Source of the DNA: Bacteroides sp. OF04-15BH
Lineage (GTDB): Bacteria > Bacteroidota > Bacteroidia > Bacteroidales > Bacteroidaceae
Direction of reading: 5' to 3'
Assembly: GCF_003477995.1 (NCBI RefSeq)
Contig: NZ_QUEM01000002.1
Location: forward strand, 1-64,000
DNA: 64,000 bases
The position numbers were made by a program, and so were the translations under genes. The notes under the pieces are model-generated. The model was not told where the DNA came from, searched no databases, and saw nothing but the letters and a program-made list of their open reading frames with translations. Shown in pieces: positions 1 to 8,608 of this stretch (positions are counted from its first letter, which is position 1; every line of letters begins with the position of its first letter).

Positions 1-123
1 CCGGAGGGATTCTTTTTTGTATCTACCTCTTTCTTCCAATTCTTGTTCTCTATATTCTTATGGCCCACCCGATATTTAGTGGGGGAAAATAAAAAAGCTT
101 ATCTATGTATCGTGGGAAATTCA

Positions 124-1181
124 ATGATAGAGTCTTTGGTAAGTTTTATATTACCCTTTAATATATTATTCCGTTTTATAGTAGTAAAAGTAGAAAGTAA
201 TACAGACATTTTGTCTTACGACCTTCCTTCACTTGAGCTCTATTATCACATCAACAGAGATACATTTGAGAAACAGTACAAGGAGGTATTGAGTGGCTAC
301 CGGCAGTGGACGGATAAGGATCATACGGCAGAATGGTTGGTGTTTCCGGAAAATATCGGCCCCGTATCTGTATAGACGAGACTTCCATTCAGTGACGGGG
401 AACTTTATACCATTGTATCCAATCCGAACAGTCATGGCAGAAAAGGAAGTCTGGTAGCCATAATCAACGTTGTAAAGTGATTATATCATTGACGTACTAA
501 GACGCAGGATACCTTTTTCAAAGCGTTTAAAAGTAAGGGAGGTTACCTTGGATATGTCCAACAGTATAGTCTAGATAGTCCGATGCTGTTTTCCCAAGGC
601 TATCCGGACAATAGGCTTCCATATCCAACAGATGACCTTTGAGGCTGTGCAGGAATTGTGCATCGCCCATCGTTGGGAAGCAATCCGGCAGGAGGCTGAT
701 GCCATGAGAGAGTCACGATTCAGGGGAAAATATATTTTCCGTTTGTTTTTTCAAATGGCGACTCTTTAAGACAACTGCTGGCACGTTCACGATACTTGCT
801 GTTCAAGCCCCTAGAAAATGGCTTCGGAAACAAAAGGAGTTGGGAAAGATTCTTTTCGCTCAGTATCCAAACCTGCAGGAAACTTATTCCTTGTCACATT
901 CCTTGAGGATGATTTTCTTCAAGAATACCCATAAGGATGCGGAGAGACAGTCTTCGGCAAAATGCTACGGCGAGGTCGACAGATCCGGGTTCAAAAGTTT
1001 CCAGGTTATTATTTCTACTTTGACAGAACACCATGATGGTGTCCTGAACCTCTCCGTAAACCGGTCTGCCAATATTTTTGCAGAGTTCTTTAATGCCAAA
1101 ATCAAGCAATCCAGAACATGATCTTGAGGTGTCATAAATGTAGCTTTCTTCCATTTTATACTTACTAAAATTTATGCGTAA
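124..1181 (+). pseudogene. Decayed ISL3/ISAon1-family transposase
   Basis: Remnant of a DDE transposase of the ISAon1/ISL3 group common in Bacteroidetes. Translation pieces in successive frames follow the family order: an N-region-like piece fused directly to a segment ending WLVFPENIGP (to 374), a piece with GELYTIVSNP and GRKGSLVAIINV (about 385-480), LKVREVTLDMSNSMV (about 525-580), then RSGFKSFQVIISTLTEHH and SANIFAEFFNAKIK (about 970-1105), and after two in-frame stops the C-terminal GVINVAFFHF and a final KIYA stop at 1181. Several frameshifts and stops mean it cannot make an active protein. The N-region fusion suggests an internal deletion. The left end of the element may lie outside the window and I could not find terminal inverted repeats. 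The family call rests on remembered motifs. Confidence 0.75.
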
Positions 1182-1524
1182 TTATTCTATCTCCACGAGT
1201 TATCGAGTAATTCCTGTATACAGGCGTTTTAGCAGTATTTGATTATGAAATATGTGTTAGGTTGTTCTCTACTTATAAATGGCTTTAAAGGGCCTTATAT
1301 AAAGCCTAAAGTAGATATGAGCATCTTTTGCATAGGGACTGAATGAGCTTTTTCGTAATGTCCTGTAGACTGTGAATGGTGAGAATAAATTTGTGGTTCG
1401 GATTGCCTTGTGGTAATGGAATTTTTTATGGAGTGGCTCGGATTGGTAAAAAACGGTTCAATAAGCATTTCTTAGGTGAGGAATATTTTATTGTGTCGTG
1501 GAGGGAAATGTGATGAAATACAAC
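1182..1524. other. Intergenic stretch without gene
   Basis: No credible reading frame, RNA gene or repeat seen between the end of the dead transposase and the tRNA-Lys terminator. It is AT-rich and may hold further eroded insertion-sequence flank. Confidence 0.5.
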
Positions 1525-1566
1525 TAAAATAAAAGGAGCTGTATCGTGTGATTGCGATACAACTCC
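1525..1566 (-). terminator. Terminator of tRNA-Lys
   Basis: Stem GGAGCTGTATCG (1535-1546) pairs with CGATACAACTCC (1555-1566) with one mismatch. Read on the minus strand, the stem is followed by TTTTATTTTAG, which fits a rho-independent terminator just downstream of tRNA-Lys. Confidence 0.75.
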
Positions 1567-1575
1567 GTTTATTTG

Positions 1576-1648
1576 TGATTCGCTTGGGGTTCGAACCCAA
1601 GACCCCAACATTAAAAGTGTTGTGCTCTACCTGCTGAGCTAGCGAATC
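1576..1648 (-). tRNA. tRNA-Lys (anticodon UUU)
   Basis: Full cloverleaf of 73 nt on the minus strand: acceptor GATTCGC/GCGAATC, D stem GCTC/GAGC, anticodon stem CAACA/TGTTG with loop CTTTTAA (anticodon TTT), T stem TTGGG/CCCAA with loop TTCGAAC, discriminator A. The 3' CCA is not encoded (CAA follows). Confidence 0.97.
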
Positions 1649-1671
1649 AGCCTATTTGCTTTTTGCGTTTG

Positions 1672-1703
1672 CAAAGATAAGTTTTTTTCCTGATATATGC
1701 AAT
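1672..1703 (-). promoter_or_regulatory. Promoter of tRNA-Lys
   Basis: The minus strand carries TATCTTTG (1672-1679), matching the Bacteroidetes -7 element TAnnTTTG. An ATTG sits 20 bp further upstream (1700-1703) as a near match to the -33 TTTG. Confidence 0.65.
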
Positions 1704-1793
1704 ATTCTACTTTCCTTTTTCTTTTAAAAAGATCTTTGAATATTTTTTAGGAATGCAGAGAATAATAATCTTTTCTTTACGCTTGCTGCTTAT

Positions 1794-1801
1794 TATCTTT
1801 G
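1794..1801 (+). promoter_or_regulatory. -7 element upstream of GH20 gene
   Basis: TATCTTTG matches the TAnnTTTG -7 consensus. At the expected -33 position (1771-1774) the sequence is TTTT, one base off TTTG. The implied leader is about 27 nt. Confidence 0.6.
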
Positions 1802-1835
1802 TAACCCAATGATTAAATACTAATACCTAAAAAGA

Positions 1836-3551
1836 ATGATGTGGAATAGTGTGAGGAGAATTACCGGCTCTTTGATGAGCATGAAGGGGGTTGTGAAATC
1901 CATCCGTTTTTGTTTGTTCGGCATGGCCGCATGCAGTGCTTTTGAGGCAGAGGCTCAAAATGTGAATCTGACGCCGCAGCCCAAGGATATACAGGTTCAG
2001 GAAGGGATGCTGACTTTGCCTTCCAGTTTTGAGGCCAATGTGAATCAGTTGGGAGATTCGGTGATTCAGGAAGTAGATCAGTTTATAGAGGTGCTCGGAG
2101 CGTCTTCCGGCATTTCGGTTAAGACCACAGGAGACGCCAAGGCTCTGTTGCAAGTACGTTTGAATCCCGAGATTAAAAATTCCGAAGGATATGTTTTGCG
2201 GGTTACCGATTCCGGTATTCTGGTGGAAGCCTCCTGTACCGACGGTTTCTTTTATGCCTTCCAGACGCTCAAGAAGATGCTTCCGGCCAATGTGATGGCC
2301 GGAGTAAAAGACCCGAAAGTTACTTCCTATGCGTTGCCTTTGGTGCAGATCACCGATGAGCCACGGTTCGGTTATCGCGGTTTTATGCTGGATGTAGCCC
2401 GTCATTTCTTTGATGTGGATGAGGTGAAACGGGTTCTGGACATGATGGCCTGCTACAAGATGAACAAGCTGCATCTGCATCTTTCGGATGATCAGGGATT
2501 CCGTGTGGAGATTACCAAATATCCCCGTCTGAATACCATCGGCAGTATCCGTGATGATTCCTACAGCACAGACTTTGGAGGATCGGGCAAACGAATTCAT
2601 ACTTACAAGCCCTACGGTCCGTATTATTATACCAAGGAACAGATTCGCGAACTGGTGGCTTATGCCGAGAAACTTCATATTGACATTATTCCGGAAATTG
2701 ATATGCCCGGTCATTTCGGTGCCGCTATGGCCGCCTATCCGGAGTTCAGTTGTGAACCTGATGTGCGTCATCCGGTGATTTCTGATGAGAGTCACACACC
2801 GACCATTCCGAATGTGGCCAATCCAAAGACCTTGCAGTTTGCCAAGGACATTCTGAGTGAGATCATGGACCTCTTTCCTTATCCTTACATTCATATCGGC
2901 GGTGACGAATGTGATGCCAGCCACTGGGAACGGAACGAGGAATGTATGGCTTTTATGAAGAAAATGAATTTCTCTCATGTCAGAGCCTTGCAGAGCTACT
3001 TTACCAAAGAAATGGCCGACTTTGTGGCCACCCGAGGCTATAAACTGATGGCTTGGAATGAAACGATCACCGCAACAGGTTCTGATCTGAATCTGATTAA
3101 GAGCACGGGAGCAGACATCGTTTGCTGGACCGGTGCAGAGGCAGCCGCACAAAAGGCATACTCTTTGGGATTGAGCAATATCCTGGCGCCGCAGCCTACT
3201 TATTATATCAACCGTAAACAGAGCGCAGACCCGACGGAACCGACCGGACCGGGAAATGGTAATGAAACCCTTGAAGCGGTTTATAACTATGCTCCGGCAA
3301 ACAATGTAGCTGCAGACAAGTTGCATTACTATAAAGGAGTACAGGCATGTATGTGGACAGAATATATCTCAGCCGACAAGCATCTGGAGTATATGGCGTT
3401 TCCACGTCTGATGGCAGTAGCCGAGAGCGGATGGTCGCCTGCTTCGAAGAAAAATTTCGAGAACTTCCGTCAGCGGATGCAGCAGGATACTGTTTTGTTT
3501 CATTACCGCGATTATGAATATGGCCGTCATTATCTCAAGGCATCGCAGTAG
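1836..3551 (+). CDS. Beta-N-acetylhexosaminidase, GH20
   Basis: Exo-acting hexosaminidase that removes terminal GlcNAc or GalNAc from glycans, probably in the periplasm. The 571-aa product has a signal region to about residue 41 (ending FEAEAQ), a GH20b-type domain to about 165, and the catalytic barrel from about 170 containing GYRGFMLDVARHFF and HIGGDE. D357-E358 form the conserved Asp-Glu pair used in substrate-assisted catalysis. No lipobox is seen. The start at 1836 follows a -7 element by 27 nt; M16 would also give a good signal peptide. It is a single gene flanked by two tRNA genes. A second, larger GH20 gene lies at 8609-12184, and both fit host-glycan or mucin foraging. Family assignment is firm; substrate is inferred. 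Confidence 0.93.
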   Translation: MMWNSVRRITGSLMSMKGVVKSIRFCLFGMAACSAFEAEAQNVNLTPQPKDIQVQEGMLTLPSSFEANVNQLGDSVIQEVDQFIEVLGASSGISVKTTGDAKALLQVRLNPEIKNSEGYVLRVTDSGILVEASCTDGFFYAFQTLKKMLPANVMAGVKDPKVTSYALPLVQITDEPRFGYRGFMLDVARHFFDVDEVKRVLDMMACYKMNKLHLHLSDDQGFRVEITKYPRLNTIGSIRDDSYSTDFGGSGKRIHTYKPYGPYYYTKEQIRELVAYAEKLHIDIIPEIDMPGHFGAAMAAYPEFSCEPDVRHPVISDESHTPTIPNVANPKTLQFAKDILSEIMDLFPYPYIHIGGDECDASHWERNEECMAFMKKMNFSHVRALQSYFTKEMADFVATRGYKLMAWNETITATGSDLNLIKSTGADIVCWTGAEAAAQKAYSLGLSNILAPQPTYYINRKQSADPTEPTGPGNGNETLEAVYNYAPANNVAADKLHYYKGVQACMWTEYISADKHLEYMAFPRLMAVAESGWSPASKKNFENFRQRMQQDTVLFHYRDYEYGRHYLKASQ

Positions 3552-3726
3552 AAAACTTTTTGACTTTCAGGAGCCGAAAATTTCATCCTGATGATTTTCA
3601 GAAACGATTGGGATGAATTTTTCTTTTGATGGTGATGATTTTTTGAGGAGAGTGCAACCGGAATTTCCGTAGGGTAGGAGTGCTGCCGAAAGAGAAGCCT
3701 CATGCCTGCTTTTTCCCTGTAAAAAA

Positions 3727-3765
3727 ACAAAAGGAATCTTATCAGTCCGATAAGATTCCTTTTGT
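3727..3765 (-). terminator. Terminator of tRNA-Leu
   Basis: Perfect 15-bp stem AAAAGGAATCTTATC (3729-3743) with 3749-3763, loop AGTCC. It extends through a C-G pair into flanking A and T runs, so it may work in both directions and also end the GH20 transcript. Confidence 0.85.
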
Positions 3766-3768
3766 TTT

Positions 3769-3853
3769 TGGTGCGCCTGATAGGACTCGAACCTACACGC
3801 CGCAAAGCACCAGATCCTAAGTCTGGCGTGTCTACCAATTTCACCACAGGCGC
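3769..3853 (-). tRNA. tRNA-Leu (anticodon UAG), CCA encoded
   Basis: Class II tRNA on the minus strand: acceptor GCGCCTG/CAGGCGC, anticodon stem CCAGA/TCTGG with loop CTTAGGA (anticodon TAG), long variable arm, T stem with loop TTCGAGT, discriminator A. The 3' CCA is encoded (3769-3771), unlike the three other tRNA genes in this window. Confidence 0.95.
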
Positions 3854-3865
3854 AGGATTATAACA

Positions 3866-3896
3866 CAAAGGTAGTACTTTTTTTTTATTCTGCAAA
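3866..3896 (-). promoter_or_regulatory. Promoter of tRNA-Leu
   Basis: On the minus strand TTTG (3893-3896), a 19-bp spacer, then TACCTTTG (3866-3873): an exact match to the Bacteroidetes TTTG-N19-TAnnTTTG form. It overlaps the last codons of the S41 peptidase gene. Confidence 0.85.
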
Positions 3897-4922
3897 CTTT
3901 TGTGTCAAAAAACTGCGGGCTGCTTCTATCAGTGTATCCTTGTTTTTTTTCAGGTCTTCCAGGTTCATGCTCACCGGGATATCCGGTTCTATTCCGAACT
4001 CAATCTGCTGCATATCGGCATCATACATCGGGCAGGCCGAGAAGCGTACCAGCCAGCCGTTGGGCATTTCTGAGGTGAAAGGCATGCCCGAGCCGCCTCC
4101 GGTGCGGTCGCCCATGATTGTGACCTGCGGGCACACCTTCATGTTGCGTACAAAGGTGTTTGTCGAGCTGTAGCACGAACGGTTGGTAAGCACCACAACC
4201 GGCTTCTGCCATCTCAGACCGTTTGCCGGTTCGATATACTCAGGTTCCGGAGTGGAAAAGTCGGAATGCCCTGGTCCGTTTTTATGAGCGATATAGCCGG
4301 CCAGTCTTTTTTCATTGGTAAAATACCCCGAAAGCTTGGTGGCATAGGTCAGGTTGCCGCCACTGTTGTTGCGCACATCCAGAATCATGCCGTTGCAGGT
4401 TTTCAGTTCGGTCATCATGGCGGTGATATTGCCGTCGCCTATGGCTGAGCTGAAACTTTCGTAATACACATAGGCGATGTTGTCTTCCAGAATGCGGTAT
4501 TTCAGTCCCGAGGCAATCTTATAGTCCGTGCCCAGGTAAAGCTGGTGCACACTGTCGTTGAAGTTTGCCGGATAGTCCTCGCGCCAGCTCCAGTTTCGTC
4601 CCACATCGCCGCTGCTGTAAAGGTTCACATGGCCGTCTCTCAGCTCGCCCAGCATGTCGCAGCACACCTCAAAGAACTGTTGTTGCGTCATCTGATTATT
4701 GATGCGCGGACGGTATACGGCATAGACGGAATCCCAGTCCAGACCATAGACTTCCCTTTTATAGTTAAAAAAACAATAGTTGCGGTCCATGCACTGCCAG
4801 AGGGCGTCAAAGTTGCCGGCCAGATCGTTCTGGTACTCGTCTTCGCGCACACAGCCGGCGCCGCACACCAGAATCAGGAGCGGCAGGAGTATGGAGCGGG
4901 AGAGGATATTGCTGAGTTTCAT
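3885..4922 (-). CDS. S41-family peptidase lipoprotein
   Basis: Serine peptidase related to C-terminal processing/tricorn-type peptidases. The 345-aa product has a lipoprotein signal (lipobox ending VCGAGC, lipidated C24), an N-terminal helical region and an S41 domain. NRSCYSSTN in the segment LTNRSCYSSTNTFV carries the probable catalytic Ser, and LDVRNNSGGNL and GGGSGMP are typical S41 core segments. No PDZ domain is evident between the parts. It is probably anchored in a cell-envelope membrane. The start lies 8 bp after the stop of the DUF3316 gene, so it is probably last in the parC operon. Substrate unknown. Confidence 0.85.
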   Translation of the reverse strand: MKLSNILSRSILLPLLILVCGAGCVREDEYQNDLAGNFDALWQCMDRNYCFFNYKREVYGLDWDSVYAVYRPRINNQMTQQQFFEVCCDMLGELRDGHVNLYSSGDVGRNWSWREDYPANFNDSVHQLYLGTDYKIASGLKYRILEDNIAYVYYESFSSAIGDGNITAMMTELKTCNGMILDVRNNSGGNLTYATKLSGYFTNEKRLAGYIAHKNGPGHSDFSTPEPEYIEPANGLRWQKPVVVLTNRSCYSSTNTFVRNMKVCPQVTIMGDRTGGGSGMPFTSEMPNGWLVRFSACPMYDADMQQIEFGIEPDIPVSMNLEDLKKNKDTLIEAARSFLTQKFAE

Positions 4923-4930
4923 AAATATGA

Positions 4931-5797
4931 TTAGAAGTTTGGAAGATTCTTATGCCGGTTCTCTTTTCTCTTCAGGAAATAGAAATCCTTGACGTAACCA
5001 ATCAGGAATGAATGCCGGTAGGAGTGGTTCTTGATGCCGTTCACGCGGCTTTGCTCGATGTCGCAGCCGTAGCCCACCCGGAAGGTAAATCCTTTGATCG
5101 GGAAGTCCAGTGTGAGTGACTGGTATAGGGTCGGGGCATTTCCCGGATGGATAAAGCGGATGTTGTGGTCGTAATTGCCCAGGGTGAAAATCTCGTAGTA
5201 TGACTGGTTGTAATTGGGCGAGAACATCATGCCGCAGAAAGGCAGGTCAATCTGATAACGTATCTGGAACGGTTGTTTCCGGATATGAAAGGGATAGGCG
5301 GCAATGCCCGAGGCATAAAGGCCGGTTCGTGCCAGTGCCTGTGCCGGATTGTTGCCGTTGCGTGTGTTATACACTCCTCCGGCCAGCATCTGGATGCCGC
5401 CTCCGGCAAACAGGCGCAGCGAAGAAGCCAGTGTCCAGGAGTAGTGCCATCCGATTTTGTAGGACAGGGAACCCGAAATGGCGCTGGCGCTTTGGGCAGG
5501 ATTCTTGGAGAGGCCCAGATAACCTTCGGTTTTCTGCTGCGTGACGATGCGTCCGTCGAGCCAGTGTGTAGGGCGGAACTTTTCATGCACGATGCTTCCC
5601 TGCAGCCCCTCGTACTCAAAGGGCGACAGATAGGTATCCATCTGGTTCAGGTGTCCGATGCCGAAGAGGGTGCTGTGCGTCGTGTAGCGGTTCAGGTCGG
5701 TCTGTGCCCTTGCCGGAAGGACAAAGAGCAACAGTCCCCAAAGGCAAAGGGCCTTGAGGACTGTAGGTTTAGTTATCTTGTTCGTTGTTGGAATCAT
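4931..5797 (-). CDS. DUF3316 family protein
   Basis: Unknown-function exported protein of the Bacteroidales DUF3316 family, recognised by the early GIGHLNQMDTYLSPFEYEG segment. The chosen start (ATG at 5797, product begins MIPTTNK) gives 288 aa with signal peptide ending LPARAQ. A longer frame from 5887 would lie inside parC and put basic sequence before the signal. The remainder has alternating aromatic/polar strands typical of a small outer-membrane beta-barrel and ends in F. The start overlaps the 3' end of parC by 29 bp, which implies translational coupling. Function not known. Confidence 0.8.
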   Translation of the reverse strand: MIPTTNKITKPTVLKALCLWGLLLFVLPARAQTDLNRYTTHSTLFGIGHLNQMDTYLSPFEYEGLQGSIVHEKFRPTHWLDGRIVTQQKTEGYLGLSKNPAQSASAISGSLSYKIGWHYSWTLASSLRLFAGGGIQMLAGGVYNTRNGNNPAQALARTGLYASGIAAYPFHIRKQPFQIRYQIDLPFCGMMFSPNYNQSYYEIFTLGNYDHNIRFIHPGNAPTLYQSLTLDFPIKGFTFRVGYGCDIEQSRVNGIKNHSYRHSFLIGYVKDFYFLKRKENRHKNLPNF

Positions 5798-8438
5798 TAT
5801 TTTCTGTATCAGAGAAATCAAATAGAGGCAATCCGTTGGGGCTTTCATTGCCTGTTTCTGTTTCTTCGCTTTCTTCGGCTTCTGCAACAGGGGCCGGCGG
5901 CAGCTCTTCGATGGAGTCGATGGTCCATGTCGTGATGCGCTTACCTTTGGCCTTGTAGCTCTTCAGTCCGATAAATTCGTTGGCATCTACCAGAATCGGA
6001 TCGCGGAACTGGTCGTTTCCTCCCAGAGTAACCTTCAGCTGCGGAGCCGGTGTGTCGGTCAGCAGGATGAGGCGGGTATGCTTGTTCTCGCCCAGATAGC
6101 TGAGCGGCTTGGCCGATGATTCAAAGGTGAACCGCTTGATATAAGGCATGCCCTGCTGGTCGGCATCAAACAGACAGGCGCACCACACCTTTTCGGGTAC
6201 GAACTTCTCAATGCGCATGATGTTCTGTTCGTAGTGGTTGTTCACATCGAAGTTGGTGGTGTAGAACTGTCCGTTGTCCAGAATGACCAGAATCTGGTCG
6301 TCACTCATGAACTCGCCCAGATAGTCACCGCGCTCGTCATAGTTCAATCGGTTCACATCGTGGTCGAACCACACCTTTCGTCCGCCCAGGGTGGAGCCGC
6401 CCCGGCTCTTCAGGCCGATGCGCTGCACCTCCAGTTTGGTGAGCAGGTTGCCGATACTCTGTTTTCCCTTGATGTTGATTTCGCTGAAATCGCGGTCAAA
6501 GAATATCTTTTTCAGTTTGGGCACCGGTTTGAGTGTCACCTTGATGACTTCAGCCTCACCGTTCGGATTGGCGGTGAAGTAAGCGATGCGTGAACCCGGT
6601 TTGCCTTGGGTGATGTCGTATTCGCGGTCGCGTGTGGCCGAAGTGATGTAGAAGCGTTTGATGTAGAAACTTCCGTTCTTTCCGTCGCGATACACCACAT
6701 TATAGATGGTGCGCTTGTCGTTCTTCTTAAAGATAGCCACATGAATGATTTCGGCTTTCCGTTTTTCCTTCTTGCTCTTTTCCGTTTCGCCCACAAAGAC
6801 TTTCTCGCTGTTGCGGATCACCTTGTAGGTTCCGTCGCGGTAGAACAGAATCACGTCGTCGATATCCGAGCAGTTGGCCACGAATTCGTCCTTCTTCAGC
6901 GAGGTGCCGATAAAGCCGTCTTCGCGGTTGATATACAGTTTTTCGTTCGCCTCTACCACTTTGGCAGCCACAATGGTGTCGAAGTTGCGCAATTCGGTAC
7001 GGCGCTGGTGCGCTGCGCCATATTTTTCTTTCAGGAAGCGGAACCAGTTGGCGGTCACTTCCGTCAGGTTGTTCAGGTCACGGTCTATCAGGGCAATCTC
7101 CTCCTGCATGCGGGCAATGGCCTGGTCGGCCTTGTCCTTGTTGAATTTCAGGATGCGTGCCATCTTGATTTCCATCAGGCGCAGAATGTCTTCTTTGGTC
7201 ACCTCACGGATCATTTTGGGATAGAACGGAGTGAGGCGTTCGTCAATATGTTCGCAGGCGGCATCCATGTCCTTGGCCTGTTCAAACTGGCGGTCCTTAT
7301 AGATACGCTCTTCTATGAAAATCTTTTCGAGCGAAGCGAAGTGCAGGCTCTCGGTCAGTTCTCCTTTCTTGATGAGGAGTTCTTTCCGGATCAGTTCCCG
7401 GGTGTTGTCCACTGAGCGTTTCAATACTTCGCTCACACTCAGGAAACAAGGTTTCTGGTTGTCGATGACACAGCAGTTGGGCGAGATGCTTACCTCACAG
7501 TCGGTAAAGGCATACAGCGCATCGAGCGTCTTGTCCGAGCTGACTCCCGGTGTGAGATGCACCAGAATCTCGACCTGAGCCGCGGTGTTGTCTTCCACCT
7601 TGCGCACCTTTATTTTTCCCTTCTCGATGGCTTTCAGGATAGAATCGATGAGCGATGTGGTGGTCTTTCCGTAAGGTATTTCGGTAATGGCCAGCGTCTT
7701 GTTGTCTATTTTGTTGATTTTGGCGCGCACCTTGACGGCGCCGCCACGCTGTCCGTCGTTGTATTTGCTCACGTCAATGCTGCCGCCTGTCTGGAAATCG
7801 GGATAGAGCTGGAACTCTTCGCCGTGCAGATAGCTGACGGCGGCATCGCAGATTTCATTCAGATTGTGCGGCAGAATCTTGGAGGACAGACCTACGGCGA
7901 TGCCTTCCACTCCCTGAGCCAGCAGCAAAGGGAATTTTACAGGGAGCGTGATCGGCTCCTTGTTGCGTCCGTCGTAAGAAAGTTTCCATTCTGTAGTCTT
8001 GGGATTGAACACCACATCCAGGGCAAATTTGGAGAGGCGTGCCTCAATGTAACGCGGTGCGGCAGCCGAGTCTCCGGTAAGGATGTTTCCCCAGTTTCCC
8101 TGACAGTCAATGAGCAAGTCCTTTTGCCCGAGCTGTACCAGAGCATCGCCGATGGAGGCATCGCCATGCGGATGAAACTGCATGGTGTGTCCCACAATGT
8201 TGGCCACTTTGTTGTAGCGTCCGTCGTCCATGCGCTTCATGGAGTGCAGAATACGGCGCTGCACCGGTTTGAAACCGTCGATGATATGCGGCACGGCGCG
8301 CTCCAGAATCACATACGAGGCATAGTCCAGAAACCAGTTCTGGTACATGCCGCTCAGATGATGCTTTACGTTTTCATCGTCTTTGGCTGCGGGTTTATAG
8401 TCAGAATGTTCTTCTATTTCTGTCGTATCTTTGCTCAT
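5769..8438 (-). CDS. parC: DNA topoisomerase IV subunit A
   Basis: Type IIA topoisomerase A subunit that cuts and rejoins DNA to decatenate daughter chromosomes, working with ParE (not in the window). The 889-aa product shows the breakage-reunion domain from about residue 28: FKPVQRRILHSM, the quinolone-determining segment HPHGDASIGDAL (89-100), and AAPRYIEARLS with catalytic Tyr130. A coiled-coil tower at about 350-480 and a beta-pinwheel-like C-terminal domain follow, with a final acidic tail rich in E, N and D. The divergent C-terminal domain and length fit ParC of Bacteroidales rather than GyrA. Promoter element TATTTTTG lies about 39 bp upstream. First gene of a three-gene operon. Confidence 0.93.
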   Translation of the reverse strand: MSKDTTEIEEHSDYKPAAKDDENVKHHLSGMYQNWFLDYASYVILERAVPHIIDGFKPVQRRILHSMKRMDDGRYNKVANIVGHTMQFHPHGDASIGDALVQLGQKDLLIDCQGNWGNILTGDSAAAPRYIEARLSKFALDVVFNPKTTEWKLSYDGRNKEPITLPVKFPLLLAQGVEGIAVGLSSKILPHNLNEICDAAVSYLHGEEFQLYPDFQTGGSIDVSKYNDGQRGGAVKVRAKINKIDNKTLAITEIPYGKTTTSLIDSILKAIEKGKIKVRKVEDNTAAQVEILVHLTPGVSSDKTLDALYAFTDCEVSISPNCCVIDNQKPCFLSVSEVLKRSVDNTRELIRKELLIKKGELTESLHFASLEKIFIEERIYKDRQFEQAKDMDAACEHIDERLTPFYPKMIREVTKEDILRLMEIKMARILKFNKDKADQAIARMQEEIALIDRDLNNLTEVTANWFRFLKEKYGAAHQRRTELRNFDTIVAAKVVEANEKLYINREDGFIGTSLKKDEFVANCSDIDDVILFYRDGTYKVIRNSEKVFVGETEKSKKEKRKAEIIHVAIFKKNDKRTIYNVVYRDGKNGSFYIKRFYITSATRDREYDITQGKPGSRIAYFTANPNGEAEVIKVTLKPVPKLKKIFFDRDFSEINIKGKQSIGNLLTKLEVQRIGLKSRGGSTLGGRKVWFDHDVNRLNYDERGDYLGEFMSDDQILVILDNGQFYTTNFDVNNHYEQNIMRIEKFVPEKVWCACLFDADQQGMPYIKRFTFESSAKPLSYLGENKHTRLILLTDTPAPQLKVTLGGNDQFRDPILVDANEFIGLKSYKAKGKRITTWTIDSIEELPPAPVAEAEESEETETGNESPNGLPLFDFSDTENNDSNNEQDN

Positions 8439-8476
8439 GAGTATTCCTTAATACAGTGGTTTATAAACGTTTGCTA

Positions 8477-8484
8477 CAAAAATA
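8477..8484 (-). promoter_or_regulatory. -7 element upstream of parC
   Basis: The minus strand reads TATTTTTG, matching TAnnTTTG, with an implied leader of about 30 nt. No clear -33 element. Confidence 0.55.
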
Positions 8485-8540
8485 CGAAAAAAAAGCGAGA
8501 AGACTTCCTTCGCGGATTGAAAAACTTGATTTGAGAAAAT

Positions 8541-8583
8541 AAAAAAGCCGGCCGGAATCCTGTATTGGCGGATTCCGGCCGGC
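8541..8583 (-). terminator. Terminator of large GH20 gene
   Basis: Perfect 14-bp GC-rich stem GCCGGCCGGAATCC (8547-8560) with 8570-8583, followed on the minus strand by a T run (A run at 8541-8546 on plus). Lies 25 bp after the GH20 stop. Confidence 0.9.
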
Positions 8584-8608
8584 TGTATGGTTGGGGCGGA
8601 AGATAGCT

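Noticed and set aside
1827..3326. Long minus-strand open frame antisense to the first GH20 gene
   Set aside because: No signal, family motif or ribosome-binding site; it mirrors the codon structure of a clear GH20 gene on the other strand.
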